Of a DNA stretch of 64,000 nt, positions 42,934 through 50,089 are shown piece after piece. Every line of letters begins with the position of its first letter. Position 1 is the stretch's first letter. Under the pieces are notes generated by a model. That model saw only the letters and a list, made by a program, of their open reading frames with translations. It was not told the origin of the DNA and searched no databases. The DNA is from Allostella vacuolata. GTDB lineage: Bacteria; Pseudomonadota; Alphaproteobacteria; ATCC43930; Allostellaceae. The translations under genes and the position numbers were made by a program. Location: contig AP019702.1 of the NCBI GenBank assembly GCA_006739055.1, positions 4,241,388-4,305,387 on the forward strand, written 5' to 3'.

Positions 42934-43028
42934 GCGTCCCTCGACTTCGCTCGGGATGAGGGGACGTCTCCATTGGCGCAAACGCTTAGGGAGAAGGGAG
43001 AATTTCCTCATTCCGAGGGCGGCGACGC
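42934..43028. repeat. Interspersed palindromic element, copy 4 (degenerate right arm)
   Basis: The left arm GCGTCCCTCGACTTCGCTCG/GGATGAGG is intact. The right arm is reduced to CCTCATTCCGAGGGCGGCGA and has lost part of the stem. It overlaps the last six codons of mlaA, so the mlaA stop lies inside the element. The left flank matches copy 3. Confidence 0.8.
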
Positions 43029-43832
43029 TTCCTGGGCCGGGGCCCGGGTCGGCGGGCCGACGTCGGTGCGCGCGGCCGGCGCGCCGGCCTTGCCTTCGGC
43101 GACGAAGGCCGCGCGGCGCTGGGCGTGGATGCTGCGCAGCGTGGCGTAGTAGTCGATCGCGTTCTTCTCCAGCTCGTCGGTCATGGGCATGATCCGCGCG
43201 CGCTGGTCGACGATGCCGACGCCGGTGCCGGCCAGCTGGGCCGTCTGGATGGCGCTGCCCGGCACGAAGCCGAGCGGATTGGCGACGAAGCCGACCACGT
43301 GCCCGGCGGTGTCGCGCAGGTTGGACGCGCCCAGCAGCGGCAGCTGCACGGCCGGCCCGGGGGCGACGCCCCAGACCCCGAAGGTCTGGCCGAAATCGGC
43401 CTGGTGGGCCGGCAGGTCCCAGTCGGTCGCGACATCGAACAGGCCGGCGCCGCCCAGCGTGGTGTTGACGACGAAGCGCTGCGTGGTGACCCAGGCGCGG
43501 TCGAAGTTCGCCTGCAGCACGTCGTTCACCAGGGTGGTGGGCGCCCGCAGGTTGCCGCTGAAGTTGCGCAGGCTGACGCGGACCCGGTCCGGCGCGTACT
43601 CGTCGTAGGCGCGGGCGACCGGCTGCAGCGCGTTGCGGTCGACCCACTGGTTGCCGGCGAAGACGACCCGGTTGGCAGGCTCGGCGGGATCGTTCGTCTG
43701 CTCGTGGGCGAGGCGGGCCTCCGGCTCCGCCGGGACCTGCGCGCAGGCGGCCATCGCGACCAGCGAAACGACGGCGGCGCCTCGGACGAGTCGTCGGTCG
43801 GCTGCGGAAGCGGGACGCGGGGTGGTCGGCAT
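43008..43832 (-). CDS. mlaA: MlaA/VacJ-family outer-membrane lipoprotein
   Basis: 274 residues from ATG 43832; an upstream ATG at 43874 is excluded because the conserved promoter box overlaps it. Lipoprotein signal with candidate lipobox MAAC. Family landmarks are DPAEPANRVVFAGNQWVDR, FSGNLRAPTTLVNDVLQANF, GGAGLFDVATDWDLP, FGVWGVAPGPAVQLPLLG and NLRDTAGHVVGF. MlaA removes phospholipids from the outer leaflet of the outer membrane and feeds the Mla pathway; no mlaBCDEF genes are in the window. The last residues (SPPSE) come from the palindromic element. The promoter shares its operator with mipA. Confidence 0.93.
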   Translation of the reverse strand: MPTTPRPASAADRRLVRGAAVVSLVAMAACAQVPAEPEARLAHEQTNDPAEPANRVVFAGNQWVDRNALQPVARAYDEYAPDRVRVSLRNFSGNLRAPTTLVNDVLQANFDRAWVTTQRFVVNTTLGGAGLFDVATDWDLPAHQADFGQTFGVWGVAPGPAVQLPLLGASNLRDTAGHVVGFVANPLGFVPGSAIQTAQLAGTGVGIVDQRARIMPMTDELEKNAIDYYATLRSIHAQRRAAFVAEGKAGAPAARTDVGPPTRAPAQEASPPSE

Positions 43833-43868
43833 GTGGGCCTCGCTCGGTCGGCTGGGGGTGGGAACCGC

Positions 43869-43938
43869 CCGCACCCTAGCCGGCCGACCCGCGAGGTCCG
43901 TGTCAGCCCCGTATCGGTGTGTTGCAGAATGTTGCCGG
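43869..43938 (-). promoter_or_regulatory. OmpR-type operator and promoter of mlaA
   Basis: Minus strand: GCAACATTCT then GCAACACACC, a 10-bp direct repeat, followed by GATACG and, at the same distance as upstream of mipA, CTAGGGTGCGG (43869-43879). Leader of about 35 bases to ATG 43832. Confidence 0.65.
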
Positions 43939-43978
43939 GCATCAGCCGCCCGGCAAACCTTCAGACACCGGCCAACCG

Positions 43979-44176
43979 TCAGCCGCCGAGCAGCCCCTTC
44001 ATCCGTTCGAGGGAGGAACTGAGCAGTTCCAGGCCGAATGGCGGCACGTCGCCGTCGGCGACCGGAAGCATGGCGCCGCTCAGCAGCATGAGCGAGGCGC
44101 CGATCGCGACCAGGGTGAGCAGGAATCGGGTCAAATGGCCTTCCTGTCGGGTGAGCGGGTCTGAGATGGGTTTCAT
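43979..44176 (-). CDS. Small single-span membrane protein
   Basis: 65 residues: a short polar N-terminus (MKPISDPLTRQEGHLTR), one hydrophobic helix (FLLTLVAIGASLMLLSGAML), then an acidic-to-amphipathic tail ending in SLERMKGLLGG. GGAG lies 8 bases before the ATG. It reads towards the mlaA promoter on the same strand, 147 bases from the mlaA start. No known family is recognised. A 25-bp palindrome lies 32 bases upstream of the ATG. Plausible as a real gene because of the ribosome site and the clean helix, but unproven. Confidence 0.5.
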   Translation of the reverse strand: MKPISDPLTRQEGHLTRFLLTLVAIGASLMLLSGAMLPVADGDVPPFGLELLSSSLERMKGLLGG

Positions 44177-44208
44177 CGACAACTCCGGCAAGTGTCGCCC
44201 CCTTGCAT

Positions 44209-44233
44209 CCGGTCGGTCGCTGCGACCGACCGG
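44209..44233. promoter_or_regulatory. Perfect 25-bp palindrome, candidate operator
   Basis: CCGGTCGGTCGC, a central T, then GCGACCGACCGG: 12 matching pairs with no mismatch. It lies between the small membrane protein (start 44176) and the divergent acyl-CoA synthetase (start 44441). No T-tract follows, so an operator is more likely than a terminator. Three CGATTG hexamers lie at about 44313-44373. The rest of 44234-44440 has no clear promoter. Confidence 0.6.
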
Positions 44234-44440
44234 CAGGTTCAGTGTCCCGGGGGTCCGCCTTCCCCAGGGTCCAGTCCGTCCGCCGTCCAGTATCGACAAC
44301 GGCCGGGCCCGTCGATTGTTCAATCCGTCGCGCGGCCTGCGACCGATTGACCGCCGCGGCCGATTGTCCCGGCGCCCGGCGGCGGCTACCAATGGGCGGA
44401 AAGGCCGCCCGGCGGGGTGGCCGGAACCTGGAGGAAGCGC

Positions 44441-46570
44441 TTGTCCGACGCCCTGCTCGATCCCGCCTCGCTGGAGGGCCTGCTGCGGCCCCGCTCGGTC
44501 GCCATCGTCGGCGCCAGCAACGACCCGACGCGGATCGGCGGCCGGCCGCTGCGCTACTACCGGGAGAACGGCTTCACCGGCGCGGTCTACCCGATCAATC
44601 CCAACCGCGACGAGATCCAGGGGCTGAAGGCCTATCCCAACCTGTCGGCCCTGCCCGAGGCGCCCGACCTGGTGCTGGTCGCCATCCCGGCCGCGGGCGT
44701 GGTCGCCACGGCCGAGGAGGCCGCCGCCAAGGGCGCGCGCGCGATGGTCATCTTCTCGTCCGGCTTCGCCGAGATGGACGAGGACGGGACCGACGCCGGC
44801 CAGGCGATGCAGCGCCGCCTGGGCGAGATCGCGCGGGAGAGCGGCATGCGCATCGCCGGGCCCAACTGCCTCGGCGTCTTCAACGCCACGATCGGCCACT
44901 ACTGCACCTTCACCGCGTCCTTCGACCATGGCGGCTTTCCGCACACGGGCGGCATCGCCATCGTCAGCCAGTCGGGCGCCTATGGCAGCCACATGGCGAC
45001 GCTGGCGCGCGAGAAGGGCCTCGGCACCACCTACTGGATGACGACCGGCAACGAGTGCGACGTGCAGGTCGCCGACTGCATCGCCTTCCTGGCCGACCAG
45101 CCCGACGTCGACGTCATCGGCTGCTACATCGAGGGGGTGGCGGATGCGGCCCGGCTGGTGGCTGCGCTGGAATATGCCCAGGCGCGGCGCAAGCCGGTGG
45201 TGGTGATGAAGGTCGGCCGGTCGCCCGTGGGCGCGGAGGCGGCCCAGTCGCACACCGCCTCGCTGGCCGGCGCCGACCAGGTCTATGACAGCATCTTCCG
45301 CCGCTACGGCGCCCTGCGCATCGACACCACCGAGGAGATGCTGGACGTCGCCTATGCCTGCACCCGGCGGACCTTCCCGACCGGGCGCAAGCTCGGCATC
45401 GTCACCATCTCGGGCGGCGGTGGGGTGGTCCTGGCCGATGCCGCCATCGCGGCCGGGCTGGAGGTGCCGGCGATGCCGGCCGACGCCCAGCGCCGGCTGA
45501 AGGAGATGCTGCCCTTCGCGGCCGTGCGCAACCCGGTCGACATCACCGCCCAGGCCTTCAACGACATGAGCTTGGTGACGAAGAACGTCGAGACCATGCT
45601 GGCCGAGGGCGGCTACGACCTCATCGTCAACTTCTTCACCTCGATCCCGCGCTCCAAGGTGATGAACGCCCGCCTGCGCCCGGCGATGCAGGAGGCGGCC
45701 CGCCGCTTCCCCGGCCGCCTGCAGGTCATGTGCATGATCTCGACGCCCGAGATGACGCGCGAATACGAGTCCGACGGCTATCTGGTGTTCGAGGACCCGA
45801 GCCGCGCGGTGAAGGCGCTGGCCGCGCTCTGCTGGTACGGCGAGGCCTTCGCCCGGCCGCCGCGCCTGGCGCCGCCCGACCTGCCGGCGGGCGCCCTGCC
45901 CGCCCCCGCGGGCCCGGTCGACGAGCGCGAGGCCAAGCGCATCCTGGCCGCGGCCGGCATCCCGGTGGTCGAGGACCGGCTGGTGCGGACGGCCGAGGAG
46001 GCGGGAGCGGCCGCCGCCCAGTTCGGCGGGCCGGTGGTGCTGAAGGTCTCCTCGCCCGACATCCTGCACAAGACCGAGGTCGGCGGGGTCGTGGTCGGCC
46101 TGGCCAGCCCCGCGGATGCCGCCGCCGCCTTCACCGCCATGATGGACAGAGTGAAAGCCGCCCGGCCGGCCGCGCGCATCGAGGGGGCGCTGGTCAGCCC
46201 GATGATCGGCGACGGGGTCGAGTGCATCATGGGCATCAGCGTCGACCCGGCCTTCGGGCCCGTCGTTCTGTTCGGCCTGGGCGGCATCTTCGTCGAGGTG
46301 CTGAAGGACGTGACCCTGCGGGTCGCCCCCTTCGGGGTCGACGACGCCGCCCGGATGATCCGCGAGGTGAAGGGCTTCCCGCTGCTCGACGGCGCCCGCG
46401 GCAAGCCCAAGGCCGACGTCGACGCCCTGGCCGACGCCCTGGCGCGCCTGTCGGTCTTCGCCGCCGCCAATGCCGGGCGCATCGACAGCGTCGACGTCAA
46501 CCCGATCCTGGTGCGGCCCGCCGGCCAGGGCGTGGTCGCGGTCGACGCCCTGTTCGTCCCCCGCACCTGA
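44441..46570 (+). CDS. NDP-forming acyl-CoA synthetase (acetate-CoA ligase-like, alpha-beta fusion)
   Basis: 709 residues from TTG 44441, chosen because GGAGGAAG stands 3 bases upstream; GTG 44417 is an alternative. Domain order: CoA-binding Rossmann fold (RPRSVAIVGASNDPTRIGG), ligase domain with SQSGAYGSHM, the active-site His in QSHTASLAGADQ (phosphohistidine relay), and a C-terminal ATP-grasp domain (VDEREAKRILAAAGIPVVED, GGPVVLKVSSPDILHKTEVG, VDVNPILVRP). It converts an acid plus CoA and ATP to acyl-CoA plus ADP and phosphate, or the reverse. The family also includes feruloyl-CoA synthetases, so the substrate is open. Followed 26 bases later by a GST gene. Confidence 0.88.
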   Translation: MSDALLDPASLEGLLRPRSVAIVGASNDPTRIGGRPLRYYRENGFTGAVYPINPNRDEIQGLKAYPNLSALPEAPDLVLVAIPAAGVVATAEEAAAKGARAMVIFSSGFAEMDEDGTDAGQAMQRRLGEIARESGMRIAGPNCLGVFNATIGHYCTFTASFDHGGFPHTGGIAIVSQSGAYGSHMATLAREKGLGTTYWMTTGNECDVQVADCIAFLADQPDVDVIGCYIEGVADAARLVAALEYAQARRKPVVVMKVGRSPVGAEAAQSHTASLAGADQVYDSIFRRYGALRIDTTEEMLDVAYACTRRTFPTGRKLGIVTISGGGGVVLADAAIAAGLEVPAMPADAQRRLKEMLPFAAVRNPVDITAQAFNDMSLVTKNVETMLAEGGYDLIVNFFTSIPRSKVMNARLRPAMQEAARRFPGRLQVMCMISTPEMTREYESDGYLVFEDPSRAVKALAALCWYGEAFARPPRLAPPDLPAGALPAPAGPVDEREAKRILAAAGIPVVEDRLVRTAEEAGAAAAQFGGPVVLKVSSPDILHKTEVGGVVVGLASPADAAAAFTAMMDRVKAARPAARIEGALVSPMIGDGVECIMGISVDPAFGPVVLFGLGGIFVEVLKDVTLRVAPFGVDDAARMIREVKGFPLLDGARGKPKADVDALADALARLSVFAAANAGRIDSVDVNPILVRPAGQGVVAVDALFVPRT

Positions 46571-46596
46571 CAGAGAAAAACCGGAGAACCGCCCCC

Positions 46597-47211
46597 ATGA
46601 TCCTCGTCGGCCGCTACCTCTCGCCCTTCGTCCGCCGCACCGCCATCACGCTCAACCTCTACGGCATGCCGTTCGAGCACAACCCGCTCTCGACCATGAC
46701 CGACATGGAGGCGATCAAGGGGCTGAACCCGGTCGGCCGGGTGCCGGTCCTGATCCTCGACGATGGCGAGCGGCTGGTCGATTCGGCCGCGATCCTGGAC
46801 TATCTCGACGAGCGGGCCGGCCCGGCCCGCGCCCTGACGCCGCCCGCCGGGCCGGAGCGGCGCCGGGTGCAGCAGCTGGTCGCGATCGCCGTCGGCACCA
46901 TGGAGAAGGCGGTCGGCTTCTCCTACGAGACCAAGCGGCGGCCGGCCGAGCGCCAGCACCAGCCCTGGATCGACAACCTGAAGAGCCAGGTGGCGGGCGG
47001 GCTCGCCGGCCTCGAGGCGATCGAGCAGGAGCCCTGGCTGGCCGGCCCGTCGATGACCCAGGCCGATATCTCCGCCGCCGTCCTGGTGCAGTTCCTGGAA
47101 GCCATGACGCCCGACCTGCTGCCGGCCGGCGCCTATCCCCGGCTGGCGGCCCGCACCGCCCGCATGTCCGCCCTGCCGGCGTTCCAGGAGATCGCCGCAC
47201 CCAGGCCCTGA
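46597..47211 (+). CDS. Glutathione S-transferase family protein
   Basis: 204 residues. The thioredoxin-like N-domain (MILVGRYLSPFVRRTAITLN) has Ser9/Pro10 near the glutathione site, VPVLILDDG as the cis-Pro segment and LVDSAAILDYLDE as the Ser motif contacting the gamma-glutamyl group. The helical C-domain contains PWLAGPSMTQADISAAVLVQ, the usual N-capping box and Asp. Cytoplasmic. Its stop overlaps the next start by one base. Probably conjugation or detoxification; substrate not predictable. Confidence 0.9.
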   Translation: MILVGRYLSPFVRRTAITLNLYGMPFEHNPLSTMTDMEAIKGLNPVGRVPVLILDDGERLVDSAAILDYLDERAGPARALTPPAGPERRRVQQLVAIAVGTMEKAVGFSYETKRRPAERQHQPWIDNLKSQVAGGLAGLEAIEQEPWLAGPSMTQADISAAVLVQFLEAMTPDLLPAGAYPRLAARTARMSALPAFQEIAAPRP

Positions 47212-47963
47212 TGCGCAGGGTGCTCGGCGCGCTGGCGACCGGCTTCGCCCTCTTCTTCGCCCTGCCGATCGGCCTGTCGGCCTTGCTCTACTGGATCCAG
47301 GACGACGGCCAGGGCTGGCGGACGGCCGACCGGTCCAGCGCCGGGCTGCTGCCCCCGCCCACCGCCGATGCGCCGGCGGTGGTGCGGGTCTTCGCCGCGC
47401 GCACGGTGCGCTGGCGGGGCATCTTCGCGACCCATTCCTGGATCGTGATCAAGGAGGCGGGCGCCGCCCGCTACCGCCGCTGGGACTACACCGCCTGGGG
47501 CGAGCCGATCCGGGTCGACGGGTTCGAGGCGGACGGCCGCTGGTTCGGCCGGGTGCCGCAGACGGTGCTGGCGGTGGACGGCGCGGCGGCCGAGCGCGCC
47601 ATCCCGGCCATCCAGGCCGCCATCGCAGCCTACGCCCACCGCGACCGCGGCGCCTACCAGGCCTGGCCCGGCCCCAACTCCAACACCTTCGTCGCCGCCG
47701 TCCTGGGCGCGGTCCCGGACATCGCGGTGGCGCTGCCGGCGACCGCCGTCGGCCGGGACTTTCCCCATGACGGGCGCTGGCTGGCGCCGACCGCGTCCGG
47801 CACCGGCTGGCGGATCAACCTCGCCGGCTATGGCGGACTGGCGATCGGCTGGATGGAGGGGATCGAGCTGAACCTGCTGGGGGCGGTGCTGGGGGTCGAG
47901 TGGCGCCGGCCGGCGATCAACCTGCCCGGGCTCGGCCGCTTCGGCGTCCCCGCCCTTCCGTGA
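47211..47963 (+). CDS. DUF3750-family protein
   Basis: 250 residues: an N-terminal hydrophobic segment (GALATGFALFFALPIGLSALLYW), then a domain with THSWIVIKEAGAARYRRWDY, WGEPIRVDGFEADGRWFGRVP and AWPGPNSNTFVAAVLGAVPD, the hallmark motifs of the DUF3750 family. His and Asn residues in these motifs suggest an enzymatic, possibly peptidase- or permuted-NlpC-like role, but the function is not established. It probably acts in the periplasm, anchored to the inner membrane. The start overlaps the GST stop by one base. Convergent with the unknown gene at 47971. Confidence 0.82.
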   Translation: MRRVLGALATGFALFFALPIGLSALLYWIQDDGQGWRTADRSSAGLLPPPTADAPAVVRVFAARTVRWRGIFATHSWIVIKEAGAARYRRWDYTAWGEPIRVDGFEADGRWFGRVPQTVLAVDGAAAERAIPAIQAAIAAYAHRDRGAYQAWPGPNSNTFVAAVLGAVPDIAVALPATAVGRDFPHDGRWLAPTASGTGWRINLAGYGGLAIGWMEGIELNLLGAVLGVEWRRPAINLPGLGRFGVPALP

Positions 47964-47970
47964 CCCCGGC

Positions 47971-48456
47971 TCAGGGCCTGAGTTCGAGCGCCGCCGGCTG
48001 GCCGGCCTCGACCGTCCGGGGAAGAGGCCGATAGGGCAGCGTCAGGTCGTTCTCGATCATCGCGAAGGCCAGCGCCGCCGCCGCGGTGACGACCGGGGTG
48101 ACCCCGGACGGGCGCACCAGCCACGCCGCATGGCGGATGGCGATGTCGACCCGCTCCTCCTGCAGCGCGGCGAAGAGCGCCATCACCGCCTGCTCGTCCG
48201 GGGCGACCTGCTGCGCGCACACCGGGTGGTGCTGGATCTCGCGCCGGGCATGGCCGGCGATGGCGGCGACCGAACGTTCCAGCGCGCGAATCGCCGGGCC
48301 CGCCTCCTCGGCCGGGAACACCCGCCCGAACTCCCGCAGCACCATCGGCCGGTGCCCGGGCCCGGACACCCAGGCGCGGAACGACCACAGCAGCAGCCGC
48401 TCGCCCTGCGTCAGCCCCTCCACCGCCGCGGTCGGCATCGGTCTGGAACCACCCAT
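47971..48456 (-). CDS. Conserved-looking protein of unknown function
   Basis: 161 residues without signal peptide or membrane span. Helical, with GERLLLWSFRAWVSGPGHRP near the start and a HHPVCAQQVAPDEQAVMALF segment near residue 80 containing His-His and Cys. No family is recognised. ATG 48456 has AGGGAG 8 bases upstream; an ATG four bases earlier is in another frame. An inverted repeat 50-76 bases upstream resembles iron-regulator sites. It lies between the DUF3750 gene (convergent) and the tetR gene (same strand). Confidence 0.65.
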   Translation of the reverse strand: MGGSRPMPTAAVEGLTQGERLLLWSFRAWVSGPGHRPMVLREFGRVFPAEEAGPAIRALERSVAAIAGHARREIQHHPVCAQQVAPDEQAVMALFAALQEERVDIAIRHAAWLVRPSGVTPVVTAAAALAFAMIENDLTLPYRPLPRTVEAGQPAALELRP

Positions 48457-48505
48457 CCATCACACTCCCTGTCGAACTGCACACGCCCCCGATTCCGACG
48501 GTATG

Positions 48506-48532
48506 CGATATTGAGAGTGAGTTGCAATATCG
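48506..48532. promoter_or_regulatory. 8-bp inverted repeat upstream of the unknown 161-aa gene
   Basis: CGATATTG and CAATATCG around an 11-base centre (AGAGTGAGTTG). AT-rich in a GC-rich background, and the TTGAGAGTGAGTTGCAA core is reminiscent of Fur-type boxes. Placed for control of the gene starting at 48456. Confidence 0.4.
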
Positions 48533-48542
48533 GGATTTGCGG

Positions 48543-49154
48543 TCAGGCTTCGGCCGCGGCGGGCAGCAGCGGCAGCAGGGCGGCGGCACAGGCATCGAGC
48601 GGGGCCGGGTCCTGCGCCGCCTTGGCCATGGTCATCGCCCCGGAATAGGCGGCGACCACCAGGGTCGCCAGCCGCTCGGCATCGGCCACCGCCAAGCCGT
48701 CATCGACCAGCCGCGTCGCGAGCGCGCCGCGCCATGCCGCATAGATCGGGGCCATCGCCTGGCGGAACTCCGGCGCGACCAGGGAGAGTTCGAGCGCCAG
48801 GTTGGCGAGCGGGCAGCCGAGGACGCCGCCCCGCCGGCGGAGCCCGTCCGCAATGGCCGCGAAGGCTGTCGCCACGCCCGCCCGGGCCGAGTCTGCCTGG
48901 CGCACCGGCGCGATCCAGGCCTGTTCCACCGCCTCCGCCACCCGCTCGCGGATCACCGCCAGGGCCAGCGCCTGCTTGGTCGGGAAATGATGGTAGAGCG
49001 CCCCGCCCGTCACCCCGGCCAGGCGCACCACGTCGTGCATGCTGGTGGCGCCATAGCCGGCGCGCTGGAACGCGTCGGCCGCGACGTCGAGCACCCGCGC
49101 CCGCATCCCGGCCGGGTCGTAGCGGCGGCGGCGGCCGGGCCTGTCCTCGTCCAT
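48543..49154 (-). CDS. TetR-family transcriptional regulator
   Basis: 203 residues. N-terminal HTH: MRARVLDVAADAFQRAGYGA, TSMHDVVRLAGVTGGALYHH and FPTKQALALAVIRERV, the standard TetR DNA-binding domain (about residues 17-70). The helical C-domain has GCPLANLALELSLVAPEFR, as in the YcdC/AcrR-like group that contains a Cys in GCPL. It probably represses the divergent GST gene through the inverted repeat in that promoter, and probably itself. The ligand is unknown. Confidence 0.9.
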   Translation of the reverse strand: MDEDRPGRRRRYDPAGMRARVLDVAADAFQRAGYGATSMHDVVRLAGVTGGALYHHFPTKQALALAVIRERVAEAVEQAWIAPVRQADSARAGVATAFAAIADGLRRRGGVLGCPLANLALELSLVAPEFRQAMAPIYAAWRGALATRLVDDGLAVADAERLATLVVAAYSGAMTMAKAAQDPAPLDACAAALLPLLPAAAEA

Positions 49155-49172
49155 CCACCCAGCCTAGCGAAC

Positions 49173-49201
49173 TTGACAAAACCGGACAACCGGTCTGAAT
49201 T
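49173..49201 (+). promoter_or_regulatory. GST promoter with an operator in the spacer
   Basis: TTGACA (49173-49178), 17 bases, TGAATT (49196-49201). The spacer contains the inverted repeat ACCGG-ACAA-CCGGT (49181-49194). A repressor bound there would block RNA polymerase directly. It is also within 40 bases of the tetR start on the other strand. Confidence 0.65.
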
Positions 49202-49229
49202 TGCGACCGCACGATTGCCGAGGAAATCC

Positions 49230-49913
49230 ATGACCCTGCGCCTCTACTCCGGCCCCCTCAGCATGTTCGGCGCCAAGGCGGAGATCGCGCTGCACGAGAA
49301 GGGCATCGCGTTCGAGCTGGTCATGGTGCCGTTCGACATGGATCGGCTCTACGAGCCCAAGCACCCGGAGGTCGCCCGGATCAACCCCAAACGGCAAGTG
49401 CCGGTGCTGGTCGGCGACGGGGTCGAGATCTTCGATTCGACCCAGATCTTCGAGTACCTGGAGGACCTCCAGCCGGTCCCGCCGCTATGGCCGGGCGAGG
49501 TCGCGGCCCGGGCCCGCGCGCGCCTGCTGGAGCATCTGTCCGACGAGGTCTATTTCTCGCCGGTGGTGCGCCTGATGGGTCTGCAGGCGACGCCGGACGA
49601 CCCGGCCGCGGTCGCCGCGCGCGACGCCTGCACCGCCTTCTACCGGCGCATGGAGACGGAACTGGCGGGCCGCGACTTCCTCGCCGGCCCGTACGGCTAC
49701 GCCGACATCGCCTTCTTCATGGCCCAGCTGTTCGGCGCCCGCATGGGCGCAGCCATGACCGACGAGACGCCGGCCCTGCTGGCGTGGCGGGCCCGGGTGG
49801 CGGCGCGACCCGCCGTCCGACGGGTGGCGGGCGCCATGGCCCGCTACCTGCTGGGGGTCGGCCGCCCGCTCCCGCCGTTCCTCGCCGAGCTGGAGCGGGC
49901 GGGGCGGGCCTGA
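49230..49913 (+). CDS. Glutathione S-transferase family protein
   Basis: 227 residues, preceded by AGGA. N-terminal thioredoxin fold: LRLYSGPLSMFGAKAEIALH with Ser7/Ser11 near the glutathione thiol, PKRQVPVLVGDG (cis-Pro) and VEIFDSTQIFEYLED (gamma-glutamyl contact). C-domain: YRRMETELAGRDFLAGPYGY, ADIAFFMAQLFG. The divergent tetR gene and the operator in the promoter indicate induction by a small molecule, perhaps the electrophile it detoxifies. Followed by palindromic element 5. Confidence 0.9.
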   Translation: MTLRLYSGPLSMFGAKAEIALHEKGIAFELVMVPFDMDRLYEPKHPEVARINPKRQVPVLVGDGVEIFDSTQIFEYLEDLQPVPPLWPGEVAARARARLLEHLSDEVYFSPVVRLMGLQATPDDPAAVAARDACTAFYRRMETELAGRDFLAGPYGYADIAFFMAQLFGARMGAAMTDETPALLAWRARVAARPAVRRVAGAMARYLLGVGRPLPPFLAELERAGRA

Positions 49914-49945
49914 AGTCCGGCCGGCCACTTGTTGGCCAAGCGCTG

Positions 49946-50046
49946 GTGCGTCCCTCGACTTCGCTCGGGATGAGGAAATTTTCCTTTCTCCACAAGCGCT
50001 TGTGCCCTGGAGAAATCCCCTCATCCCGAGCGTAGTCGAGGGACGC
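49946..50046. repeat. Interspersed palindromic element, copy 5
   Basis: Arms GCGTCCCTCGACTTCGCTCG/GGATGAGG and their inverse (CTCATCCCGAGCGTAGTCGA, GGGACGC). The spacer holds CACAAGCGCTTGTG, as in copy 2. It lies between the convergent GST and putA genes. Confidence 0.88.
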
Positions 50047-50089
50047 TATTGCCGGCGGGCAGCATGCAGATCGGCCGCAGGGCGGCGCG

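Noticed and set aside
43833-43874. Upstream ATG (43874) as the mlaA start
   Set aside because: It overlaps the CTAGGGTGCGG box conserved with the mipA promoter and would destroy the lipoprotein signal layout.
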